Below are positions 1 through 5,603 of a DNA stretch of 9,010 bases, one piece after another (position 1 is the first letter of the stretch; the number at the start of each line of letters is the position of its first letter). Origin of the DNA: Desulfuromusa sp. (GTDB taxonomy: Bacteria > Desulfobacterota > Desulfuromonadia > Desulfuromonadales > Geopsychrobacteraceae); assembly GCA_029933365.1 (NCBI GenBank), contig JAOZOH010000116.1:1-9010 (forward strand). Direction: 5' to 3'. The notes beneath the pieces were generated by a model. That model did not search any database and was not told where the DNA came from. It saw only the letters and a list, made by a program, of their open reading frames with translations. A program made the position numbers and the translations under genes.

Positions 1-63
1 TACAGTGTGAGCAGCCAACTTTGTTTGGCTTGTAAAAAAATGGGTGAACTCCTGGCTAACTAA
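1..63 (+). CDS. Possible 3' end of an upstream gene (20 codons)
   Basis: Frame 1 is open from the window edge to a TAA at 61-63, followed at once by a second in-frame TAA. It reads as a 20-residue tail ending in KKMGELLAN and containing a C-L-A-C pair. Frame 3 closes at 33-35 and frame 2 closes within the first nine bases, so this is the most likely reading frame if a gene enters from the left. No family can be recognised from so few residues. The stretch could also be non-coding. Confidence 0.3.
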   Translation, partial: YSVSSQLCLACKKMGELLAN

Positions 64-66
64 TAA

Positions 67-95
67 TCGACTTCAAACAATTGCACTGTTATGAT
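67..95 (+). promoter_or_regulatory. Candidate sigma-70 promoter of the entericidin-like gene
   Basis: TCGACT (67-72, 4 of 6 matches to the -35 consensus) and TATGAT (90-95, 5 of 6 matches to the -10 consensus) are 17 nt apart. A small inverted repeat, TGCAC (82-86) and GTGCA (96-100), flanks the -10 box and could be an operator. The 5' leader to the ATG at 135 would be about 33 nt. The call rests on consensus matching by eye only. Confidence 0.4.
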
Positions 96-134
96 GTGCA
101 GATATTCATTCTGACTCAACAAGGAGGAATAACC

Positions 135-260
135 ATGATCCGTATATTACTAATCCTTATCCTACTCTCGACCCTGTTTATCTCTGGTTGTGAATGTGTC
201 AGTGGATTCGGCCGAGACCTGCAAAAAACCGGTAGCTGGATTGAAAGAAATACTGGTTGA
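135..260 (+). CDS. Entericidin-like small lipoprotein (EcnA/EcnB family)
   Basis: This is a 41-codon gene with a strong ribosome binding site, AAGGAGG at 121-127, 7 nt before the ATG. Residues 1-18 are a signal peptide: Arg at position 3, then a Leu/Ile-rich core. The lipobox I-S-G-C puts the lipidated cysteine at Cys19. The mature part, C-E-C-V-S-G-F-G-R-D-L-Q-K-T-G, matches the entericidin pattern (Cys, Gly-x-Gly-[KR]-D-x-Q-K-x-G). Entericidins are very small membrane-anchored lipoproteins; in E. coli, EcnA and EcnB are described as an antidote/toxin pair linked to stationary-phase lysis. Only one copy is seen here, with no partner beside it, so the toxin/antidote role should not be assumed. 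Cys21 is an unusual second cysteine directly after the lipidation site. It has its own promoter and hairpin, so it is probably monocistronic. Confidence 0.85.
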   Translation: MIRILLILILLSTLFISGCECVSGFGRDLQKTGSWIERNTG

Positions 261-280
261 TTTTTTTATTCCCTATAATA

Positions 281-311
281 TTGCCGTTTTATCAAGTTTG
301 CAGAACGGCAA
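281..311 (+). terminator. Terminator-like hairpin after the entericidin-like gene
   Basis: TTGCCGTT (281-288) and AACGGCAA (304-311) form a perfect 8-bp stem with a 15-nt loop, 20 nt after the stop codon. The following CTTTACTCT is only moderately T-rich, so intrinsic termination may be weak. Confidence 0.4.
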
Positions 312-342
312 CTTTACTCTCCCTACCCACAATACCGCAGTT

Positions 343-388
343 CAATAGTCCAAGCGGATTCAGATCCGCGTCATATTGGGGACTATTG
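343..388. repeat. Nested inverted repeat (stem within stem) upstream of the DUF309 gene
   Basis: The outer arms CAATAGTCC (343-351) and GGACTATTG (380-388) are perfectly complementary over 9 bp. Inside them, GCGGAT (354-359) and ATCCGC (364-369) form a second perfect 6-bp stem with a TCAG loop. No ORF with a plausible start and ribosome binding site covers it, and it ends 47 nt before the likely start of the DUF309 gene. No known riboswitch core was recognised. It could be an RNA leader, a DNA operator, or the 3' end of the preceding transcript. The rest of 261-435 shows nothing else that can be named. Confidence 0.5.
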
Positions 389-435
389 GCGGCATCAACG
401 GTTAATAATACTTTTCCCCTGTGCAAGAGTTGATT

Positions 436-936
436 ATGGAACCACAATTTATTGGGTCAAACATCCCCCGCTATACAGACAGATCACTGCCCAAATATCG
501 TCATCTTCCATTCCAGAATTCCCATCCTTTTATGGATGAAGATGGCCATTCATATGGTGAAAAACTGTCACCGTCTGACTCATTTGGCCCAGAAAATTGG
601 CAAAATTATGGAGAATATCTCTACAGTATTGACCTCTTCAATCACGGCTTCTGGTGGGAAGCCCACGAGCGGCTCAAACATGTGAGCATTGGAGCTGGCC
701 GGGAATCTGAGACAGGTCAGTTTATTCAGGGGCTGATTCAGATTGCTGCGGCACTGCTCAAACATTTTATGCAGGAGAACAAAGGAGCAGCGACTCTGGC
801 TGAATTGGGGTTGGGAAATCTGCAGAAAGTGACCGGAATCTATCTTGGGATAGATGTTGCGACTCTGGCTATTCTGGTGCAGAACTGTCTTAAAAATGAA
901 AATGCAAAATATCCACGTATCCAGCTAATAAAATAA
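436..936 (+). CDS. DUF309 domain protein
   Basis: This is a 166-residue soluble protein when started at the ATG at 436. A GTG at 421 in the same frame would add five residues. The ATG is preferred because CAAGAG (424-429) can act as a weak ribosome binding site for it, and no such site precedes the GTG. The DUF309 core is clear: D-L-F-N-H-G-F-W-W-E-A-H-E-R-L at about residues 66-80, then F-I-Q-G-L-I-Q-I-A-A-A-L-L-K-H-F at about 96-111. The conserved WEAHE and QGLIQ segments pack into a small helical domain in known members. The N-terminal P-R-Y-T-D-R-S-L-P-K-Y-R-H-L-P stretch resembles that of longer DUF309 proteins I associate with Geobacter-type bacteria. The biochemical function of the family is not established. 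The PLP-enzyme gene follows after 71 nt on the same strand, so the two may be co-transcribed. Confidence 0.88.
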   Translation: MEPQFIGSNIPRYTDRSLPKYRHLPFQNSHPFMDEDGHSYGEKLSPSDSFGPENWQNYGEYLYSIDLFNHGFWWEAHERLKHVSIGAGRESETGQFIQGLIQIAAALLKHFMQENKGAATLAELGLGNLQKVTGIYLGIDVATLAILVQNCLKNENAKYPRIQLIK

Positions 937-1007
937 ACATGTAGCTCAGTCTGTTAATAATCTGCAGAAAGTAAAAGGTTCTCAACCCCAAACAAAGGAG
1001 GATCCCT

Positions 1008-2231
1008 GTGAACACATACAACCCCGAGCAAGCTCTGCTGGAAGCACGTCGTGAGTTTGGAGAACATGGTGGAGTCGCACCATCAATTTCACGCTCCTCG
1101 ACCTTTACAGTTTTACATCCGGGCACTATGCCGGAGATCTTTGAAGGACTGAAAGGACCTGAACAGGGAGGGTGCTTTCTCTACAGCCGCCACTTTAACC
1201 CTACGGTGGATGTGCTTTCCCGCTATCTGGCAGCTCTGGAAGGGACAGAGGCCGCAATCTGTACAGCCAGCGGCATGTCGGCTATCTCCTGCGCCCTGTT
1301 GCAGATTTGCAAAGCGGGTGACCATATTGTCGCGAGTGAATCAATTTACGGAGGGACCCATGCGCTCCTTGAATCCCTGCTGCCTCAGATGAACATCACC
1401 ACAACCTTTGTCGATATCACCAGTTTGGAGGCAATCAAAGAGGCCATCACCCCACAGACCCGCATCGTCTTTACTGAAACTATGGGCAACCCAACCCTTA
1501 GAATCGCAGATCTTCCAGCCATTTCAGCAGAAATCAGCGGCAGGGGAATCAAACTGGTTGTTGACAACACCTTTTCACCACTGATTTTTACCCCCTATAC
1601 CATGGGAGCGGACGTTGTTGTTTATTCCCTGACCAAATATATCAATGGTGCCAGTGACCTGATTGGCGGGGCGATTTGTGCCGATAAAGATTTTATTCTG
1701 GAGCTGATGGATTTACATACCGGCCGAGTCATGCTGCTCGGGCCGACCATGGACCCCCGCGTGGCTTTTGATATTGTGCAGCGTCTCCCCCACCTGCCGA
1801 TCCGCATGCGCGAACACAGCCGCAGGGCAATGGCTATTGCGCAATTGCTCAAGACAATGGAAGTCAAAGTGACCTATCCGGGACTTCCAGACCATCCTCA
1901 GCATCAACTGGCAGAGAAGTTAGGCAATGACAGCTATGGCTTCGGTGGCATCCTGACCATTGACTGCGGCACGAAACAAAAAGCAGAAGCACTGATGGAA
2001 ACTCTGCAAAATGAAGAAAATTTTGGCCTTATTGCTGTCTCTCTGGGGTATTTTGATACGCTGATCAGCTGCTCCGGTTCATCCACATCATCCGAGATCA
2101 TTCTGGAAGACCAGCAGAAAATGGGACTTTCTCCTGGTCTTTTGCGGATTGCCATGGGCTATACCGGTAGCCTTGAGGCTCGTTTGGAACAGATCAAACG
2201 GGCGGTAGAGAAGGTTCTGTTTGACAAATAA
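1008..2231 (+). CDS. PLP-dependent Cys/Met metabolism enzyme (cystathionine gamma-synthase / methionine gamma-lyase family)
   Basis: This 407-residue cytosolic enzyme starts at GTG 1008, set by a strong AAGGAGG (995-1001) 6 nt upstream. The fold-type I trans-sulfuration family is clear. Tyr59 and Arg61 (Y-S-R) bind the PLP phosphate of the neighbouring subunit, S-G-M is at 88-90, Tyr114 stacks on the cofactor, and Asp186 (V-V-D-N-T-F) contacts the ring nitrogen. Lys210 in S-L-T-K-Y-I-N-G is the Schiff-base lysine. Arg380 (L-L-R-I-A-M-G) should hold the substrate carboxylate. Length is typical for the family. The reaction (gamma-lyase, gamma-synthase or O-acylhomoserine sulfhydrylase) cannot be fixed. 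The position matching the special Cys116 of Pseudomonas methionine gamma-lyase is Gly116 (Y-G-G-T), which argues against a classic methionine gamma-lyase. The usual N-terminal segment before the S-T-F motif is short. No methionine or cysteine biosynthesis gene lies beside it. Confidence 0.9.
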   Translation: MNTYNPEQALLEARREFGEHGGVAPSISRSSTFTVLHPGTMPEIFEGLKGPEQGGCFLYSRHFNPTVDVLSRYLAALEGTEAAICTASGMSAISCALLQICKAGDHIVASESIYGGTHALLESLLPQMNITTTFVDITSLEAIKEAITPQTRIVFTETMGNPTLRIADLPAISAEISGRGIKLVVDNTFSPLIFTPYTMGADVVVYSLTKYINGASDLIGGAICADKDFILELMDLHTGRVMLLGPTMDPRVAFDIVQRLPHLPIRMREHSRRAMAIAQLLKTMEVKVTYPGLPDHPQHQLAEKLGNDSYGFGGILTIDCGTKQKAEALMETLQNEENFGLIAVSLGYFDTLISCSGSSTSSEIILEDQQKMGLSPGLLRIAMGYTGSLEARLEQIKRAVEKVLFDK

Positions 2232-2279
2232 AAGCAGCGAAGAATAAAAAAAGGGCACAATATTAGACAGGAACTCAAT

Positions 2280-2750
2280 ATGAAAATTTTATTTCTCCAT
2301 GGGCTTGAATCAGGACCACATGGCAGCAAATATCAGGCTCTGAAGGAGATGTTCGGAGAAATTCTTGCGCCAGATTGTACGGGGGTGAAAGAGGAAACAG
2401 AACGTTTGGAAATTATTCAACGAGAAATCAGTCATGAGGATGGTCCGTTCCTGGTAGTCGGTTCAAGTATGGGTGGGTTGATGGCATTGCTTCTGCAAAA
2501 GTCTAACCCAGAAAAAGTTGCTGGATTAATTCTCTGTGCCCCGGCGATTCATCGCCCTGCTGCTAAGGATCTAGATCTAAACCACCTTCCTCCAACTACG
2601 GTCATCCACGGGATTCGGGACAACGTGGTTCCTATAGAAAGCAGTTTACCGTTCGGAAAAAGCCTGATCAAAGTCGATGATGATCACCGTCTGAGTAACA
2701 GTATGGCAGAAATTCTACGAGCGGTATTTAACATGAAGTTAATCAAGTAA
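2280..2750 (+). CDS. YqiA/UPF0227-like alpha/beta hydrolase (putative esterase)
   Basis: This is a compact 156-residue alpha/beta hydrolase without signal peptide or membrane segment, so it is probably cytosolic. The N-terminal strand M-K-I-L-F-L-H-G-L-E-S supplies the oxyanion-side HG (residues 7-8). The nucleophile elbow is G-S-S-M-G, with Ser63 as catalytic serine. Asp114 (G-I-R-D-N-V-V-P) and His136 (D-D-D-H-R-L) complete the triad in the expected order. The length is a little below the 190 or so residues of E. coli YqiA, consistent with a minimal lid. Known relatives hydrolyse short-chain acyl esters, and the natural substrate is unclear. AGGAA shortly before the ATG can serve as ribosome binding site. 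It lies 48 nt after the PLP-enzyme gene and shares its terminator, so it is probably the last gene of that transcript. Confidence 0.87.
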   Translation: MKILFLHGLESGPHGSKYQALKEMFGEILAPDCTGVKEETERLEIIQREISHEDGPFLVVGSSMGGLMALLLQKSNPEKVAGLILCAPAIHRPAAKDLDLNHLPPTTVIHGIRDNVVPIESSLPFGKSLIKVDDDHRLSNSMAEILRAVFNMKLIK

Positions 2751-2769
2751 GTTCTTAGCTCTAGGCTGC

Positions 2770-2802
2770 AAAAAAGGCTCTTCGCACAGGAGAGCCTTTT
2801 TT
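2770..2802. terminator. Strong bidirectional intrinsic terminator
   Basis: AAAAAAGGCTCT (2770-2781) and AGAGCCTTTTTT (2791-2802) are perfectly complementary over 12 bp around a 9-nt loop. On either strand the GC-containing stem is followed by six T, as expected of a terminator shared by two converging genes. It separates the hydrolase (+) from the membrane protein (-). Confidence 0.93.
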
Positions 2803-2857
2803 GTCGTGATATCCATTAACTAATCCAATGTTATCAATTGCTACTGATCTACCCGCT

Positions 2858-3763
2858 CTATTTTTCAGTTACATAATAATTCTTAAAATATGGAATTAAC
2901 ATAATGACAACGAAAATTATGCCTAATAATCCACCCAAAAAATAGACTGAGGTGAAAATTGATGGAGTTCCGGCTCCCATGACCTTGGCTCCTTTGGCAA
3001 AAGCATCAGCTCCAGCAATTGAAAAAGAAGCCTTTGGTCGAGCAAAATGGACGGGAAAAGCAGCGACCGCTATACCGAGACCCGCTATGATACCAAACCA
3101 CCAACCGATTTCTTTTTTTGCAGCCAAATTATAAATTGCGAAAAAAATTGTGATCAGAACGATAACCATAATAGGTTGGGAATAACGCAAAATACCTATA
3201 GACGGGTCGAGAATCGAGGCGGTTTTGCCCCCCTGATATAGCCCGCGCAAACCATGCTCAGAGAAGGCAAAGGCTTGTGTACCAAACATCCCCAATAGAG
3301 TCAGTGGAATAATCGACGCCCATAAGTCCTTGCCTTTCTTTTCCAAAAGGATCAATGCCCAAAAAGCTACTAGACCTACAACAAATGCTGTAAATGAGGG
3401 AGCAAAGACTTTTTTTCTAACCATATATCCAGCAAAACTACTAACATAGAAACTGCCAATGGGGAGTGTTGCCAGGCAGACAAGAGCAACTGGGAAAGCC
3501 CATTCTTTATCCTTTAAAAATGCATACGCAACAAGAAGTAAGATCACTCCAGCAATCACTGTAATACCGAGCCAGCCAAAACTTACGTGTAGGCGGAGGG
3601 AGGCCAAAAAGTCCATCGGGATGGTAGCACCTTTAGTTTGTCCTTTCAGAAACATGTTCACGGTTTTAGTAACCAACCCAGGATTGATAAAAATCAAAAA
3701 AACACTAACCGATAGAGCAATTACTGCTTGAATTATCCGATTTGTGCTTGAAACATTACTCAT
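2858..3763 (-). CDS. Eight-helix integral membrane protein of unknown family
   Basis: This is a 301-residue, very hydrophobic protein whose family I do not recognise. The ATG at 3763 is supported by AAAAGGAGA (complement of 3772-3780), 8 nt upstream. Membrane segments lie at about residues 10-30, 63-83, 88-108, 120-140, 148-168, 195-215, 220-240 and 268-291. Short charged loops (K-D-K-E near 84-87, E-K-K-G-K-D at 141-146, A-K-K-E at 215-218) would be cytoplasmic by the positive-inside rule, giving N-in and C-in topology. Each of these loops is followed by Trp and a new helix, so helices 2-7 look like three similar hairpins. The only three histidines (59, 170, 239) all fall at the opposite, periplasmic side. 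The sole cysteine is Cys96. No transporter, cytochrome or enzyme signature is evident. Its promoter shares a regulatory element with that of the secreted rhodanese at the right end of the window. Confidence 0.9.
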   Translation of the reverse strand: MSNVSSTNRIIQAVIALSVSVFLIFINPGLVTKTVNMFLKGQTKGATIPMDFLASLRLHVSFGWLGITVIAGVILLLVAYAFLKDKEWAFPVALVCLATLPIGSFYVSSFAGYMVRKKVFAPSFTAFVVGLVAFWALILLEKKGKDLWASIIPLTLLGMFGTQAFAFSEHGLRGLYQGGKTASILDPSIGILRYSQPIMVIVLITIFFAIYNLAAKKEIGWWFGIIAGLGIAVAAFPVHFARPKASFSIAGADAFAKGAKVMGAGTPSIFTSVYFLGGLLGIIFVVIMLIPYFKNYYVTEK

Positions 3764-3791
3764 TGTTTTTTTCTCCTTTTGCTCTGATTAA

Positions 3792-3817
3792 TAAATAAGT
3801 GGTCATTTACTTACTTA
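3792..3817. promoter_or_regulatory. Inverted repeat in the leader of the membrane-protein gene
   Basis: TAAATAAGT (3792-3800) and ACTTACTTA (3809-3817) are 9-bp arms with one mismatch (a G-U pair on the minus-strand RNA), 8 nt apart. The repeat lies 28-54 nt upstream of the ATG at 3763, downstream of the predicted promoter. It could be a repressor site or a weak leader hairpin. Its AT-richness makes a chance match possible. Confidence 0.35.
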
Positions 3818-3860
3818 TCTGAATAAAAAGCTGTATGTGCTTTTGCAAGAGTCATATACC

Positions 3861-3899
3861 AATATAGCCATATATAGATATGATCAATTTTAAAGTCAA
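3861..3899 (-). promoter_or_regulatory. Promoter with AT-rich operator for the membrane-protein gene
   Basis: Read on the minus strand, a -35 box TTGACT (complement of 3894-3899, 5 of 6 matches to consensus) is followed after 17 nt by TATATA (complement of 3871-3876) as -10. The -10 overlaps the 15-bp element ATATATGGCTATATT (complement of 3861-3875), which contains the dyad ATATA-N4-TATAT. The same -35, the same spacing and the same element with one base changed recur upstream of the rhodanese gene. The leader to the ATG at 3763 would be about 100 nt. The promoter call is by consensus. The shared element is seen directly, and its regulatory role is inferred. Confidence 0.55.
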
Positions 3900-3904
3900 A
3901 TAGT

Positions 3905-3932
3905 TTGATAATTTAATAGGAATCTGTAAAAT
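3905..3932 (+). promoter_or_regulatory. Sigma-70 promoter of the nim-folA-pncA-pncB operon
   Basis: TTGATA (3905-3910) and TAAAAT (3927-3932) each match the consensus at 5 of 6 positions and are 16 nt apart. Transcription would begin near 3939, leaving a leader of about 22 nt before the ATG at 3962. The box stands back to back with the -35 of the divergent membrane-protein promoter, with 5 nt between them, so the two could interfere. Confidence 0.55.
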
Positions 3933-3961
3933 TGAATTTTGCTTATAAATGGAGATTATTA

Positions 3962-4426
3962 ATGCGACGTAGTGATAAAGCAGTAACCGAACAGTCAGCA
4001 ATTGAGAAAATTTTACGCATGGGGAAAACTTGCCAATTAGCTTTTACGGCAGAACCGGTTCCCTACCTTGTCACCCTGAACTACGGTTATCATGATGGAA
4101 CTCTCTATTTTCATTCTGCCCGGGAAGGGCATAAAATTGATCTGGTTAGAAAAAATGGACAAGCAGCCTTCACCGTGGCCCTTGATCTGGGATTAGTCAA
4201 AGGGGAAAATGCCTGCGATTGGAGTGTTCGGTTTCAATCGGTGGTGGGTCATGGAAAGATATCTCTGCTGGAAAGTCCAGAAGACAAGCAGCAGGGACTT
4301 GATTTATTTATGGCACAATACAGCGCTGAGAAATTCAGTTATCCGGACAAAATGATTCAGGCAACGGCAGTTTTCAAACTGGTGATCAGCGAAATGACAA
4401 TGAAGCAATCAAGGGTTGATGAATAG
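3962..4426 (+). CDS. Pyridoxamine 5'-phosphate oxidase-like FMN-binding protein (NimA-like)
   Basis: This 154-residue split-barrel flavoprotein starts at ATG 3962, with GGAG (3951-3954) 7 nt upstream. An earlier in-frame TTG at 3932 falls inside the predicted -10 box and is rejected. The N-terminus M-R-R-S-D-K-A-V-T and the block P-Y-L-V-T-L-N-Y-G-Y-H-D-G-T-L-Y-F-H at residues 34-51, followed by S-A-R-E-G-H-K-I-D (52-60), are typical of the NimA/COG3467 branch. V-V-G-H-G-K-I (94-100) is the next barrel strand. Family members bind FMN (some bind heme); the Nim proteins reduce nitroimidazoles, but most relatives have no known substrate. The protein is cytosolic and first in an operon with folA 14 nt downstream. 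The cofactor is inferred from the fold, and a resistance role should not be assumed. Confidence 0.88.
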   Translation: MRRSDKAVTEQSAIEKILRMGKTCQLAFTAEPVPYLVTLNYGYHDGTLYFHSAREGHKIDLVRKNGQAAFTVALDLGLVKGENACDWSVRFQSVVGHGKISLLESPEDKQQGLDLFMAQYSAEKFSYPDKMIQATAVFKLVISEMTMKQSRVDE

Positions 4427-4440
4427 TAAGGGGTACGCTG

Positions 4441-4935
4441 TTGTTGATTTCAATTATTGTTGCTATGGCGAAAAACCGGGTGATCGGCAGAGACAATCAG
4501 CTCCCCTGGCATCTGCCAAGTGATCTGCAGCGCTTCAAACAGTTGACTATGGGGCATCCTCTGTTAATGGGACGCCGCACCTTTGAATCAATTGGGCAAC
4601 CGTTGCCGGGACGGCGGACGATTGTCCTGAGCCGAAATCCAGAATATCGAGCCGCAAACTGTGAGATGGCAACTAATATCAAAACAGCTATTCTACTTGC
4701 AAGGCCAGCAGAGGTACTGTTCATCTGTGGCGGAGTTGAAATTTATCGACAGGCTCTTCCATTGGTCGAGCGAATTTACCTAACCGAACTGGATACAGAC
4801 ATAGAAGGGGACACCTATTTCCCAGAACTGCCGGCAGGAGAGTTTCAGATAATCCAGACACAGCAGTTCAAGGGTGAGCTGAACTACCGTTTTTCCATTT
4901 TACAAAGGGGCAGTTGTCATTTGCCGGTTTCATAA
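4441..4935 (+). CDS. folA: Dihydrofolate reductase
   Basis: It reduces 7,8-dihydrofolate to tetrahydrofolate with NADPH, in the cytosol. At 164 residues it is close to the usual bacterial size of about 160. From the TTG at 4441 one sees the N-terminal strand I-S-I-I-V-A-M-A, Trp23, the catalytic acid Asp28 (L-P-S-D-L-Q-R-F-K), Phe32, Thr36, G-R-R-T at 44-47 for NADPH, Arg58 for the folate glutamate, Gly97-Gly98 with Tyr102, and Thr115. These correspond to E. coli Trp22, Asp27, Arg57 and Thr113. Two adjacent TTG codons (4441, 4444) are possible starts. AAGGGG (4428-4433) is 7 nt from the first and 10 nt from the second, and both give a normal N-terminus. A TTG start suggests low expression. 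It sits 14 nt after the Nim-like gene and 20 nt before pncA. No thymidylate synthase gene is nearby, although that is its frequent partner. Confidence 0.96.
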   Translation: MLISIIVAMAKNRVIGRDNQLPWHLPSDLQRFKQLTMGHPLLMGRRTFESIGQPLPGRRTIVLSRNPEYRAANCEMATNIKTAILLARPAEVLFICGGVEIYRQALPLVERIYLTELDTDIEGDTYFPELPAGEFQIIQTQQFKGELNYRFSILQRGSCHLPVS

Positions 4936-4955
4936 ATAAAAATAGCGGATAAGTT

Positions 4956-5603
4956 ATGATCAAAATAGATAGGGCAACAACAGCCAGTTTTGATGTTGAT
5001 CCACAGCGCGGGTTTACTCCGTTATGTCCCGACGAACTCCCGGTTACTGGTGGTGATCAGATTGCCGATGAATTGAATGCGCAAGCTGAATTTGCCAGCG
5101 CCCGGCTAGTCAGCAAGGACTGTCATCCAGCCGAAGCTCCTTGGGTGGCACATTCCGCTGACGAGATTATGCAGCCTGTCCCTGGCGATTATCCGAATCT
5201 GGATATCAAATGGCCACCACATTGCGTGGTTGGAACGGAGGGAAATCGGTTGATTCCTGGGTTGCCGGATGAATCAACTTATGATCTGGTGATAGAAAAA
5301 GGGCGTAATCCGCTCATACATCCTTATGGTGCCTGCTATCAGGATCTTGCTGAGACAATCAGCACTGGAGCTATCGAATGGCTAAAGAGTCAGGAAATTG
5401 AGACGGTCTTGCTGGGGGGATTGGCAACCGATTATTGTGTCAAGATCACAGGCTTACAATTATTGCGTGCCAGATTTCATGTGATTGTCAATCTGGCTAG
5501 CTGTCGTGGGGTTGCAGAGGAAACCAGCCAGCAGGCCATTGAGGAAATGCGCTCTGCCGGTGCTGAATTTATCAATTCCAGCGAAGAACTGGCTCAAACA
5601 TGA
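4956..5603 (+). CDS. pncA: Nicotinamidase (isochorismatase-like cysteine hydrolase)
   Basis: It converts nicotinamide to nicotinate and ammonia, the first step of the Preiss-Handler salvage route to NAD, in the cytosol. It has 215 residues, near the family norm. The triad Asp15 (D-V-D-P-Q-R-G-F), Lys115 (V-I-E-K-G-R) and Cys161 (G-L-A-T-D-Y-C-V) is complete. Asp55 and His57 (S-K-D-C-H-P) together with His89 (W-P-P-H-C-V-V-G-T) supply the metal site, matching Asp54, His56 and His89 of the Acinetobacter enzyme. The cis-peptide region G-G-L-A before the catalytic Cys is intact. The function is strongly supported by the next gene: the stop TGA (5601-5603) overlaps the ATG of pncB (5600), implying translational coupling. 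The ribosome binding site (GGAT before the ATG) is weak, so coupling to folA, which ends 20 nt upstream, may matter. Confidence 0.94.
   Translation: MIKIDRATTASFDVDPQRGFTPLCPDELPVTGGDQIADELNAQAEFASARLVSKDCHPAEAPWVAHSADEIMQPVPGDYPNLDIKWPPHCVVGTEGNRLIPGLPDESTYDLVIEKGRNPLIHPYGACYQDLAETISTGAIEWLKSQEIETVLLGGLATDYCVKITGLQLLRARFHVIVNLASCRGVAEETSQQAIEEMRSAGAEFINSSEELAQT

Noticed and set aside
13..30. Hairpin AGCCAA / TTGGCT near the left edge, possibly a terminator
   Set aside because: The stem is only 6 bp. The tract after it is A-rich on the + strand, and on the minus strand the T-run lies before the stem, so it does not fit an intrinsic terminator on either strand. It also overlaps the possible coding tail.
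935..990. tRNA-like stretch: GTAGCTCAGTCTGTTA resembles a D-arm and GGTTCTCAACCCC a T-arm
   Set aside because: The two parts are about 35 nt apart, too close to fit an anticodon arm and variable loop, and the flanks cannot pair as an acceptor stem. It is a chance resemblance.
2952..3731. Three + strand open frames opposite the membrane-protein gene
   Set aside because: They are antisense shadows of a long hydrophobic gene with a good ribosome binding site; their products are low-complexity and carry no domain.
3932..3961. Earlier TTG start for the Nim-like gene, adding ten residues
   Set aside because: The TTG falls in the predicted -10 box and lacks a ribosome binding site; the ATG at 3962 has GGAG at the right distance and gives the family's usual M-R-R-x-D start.
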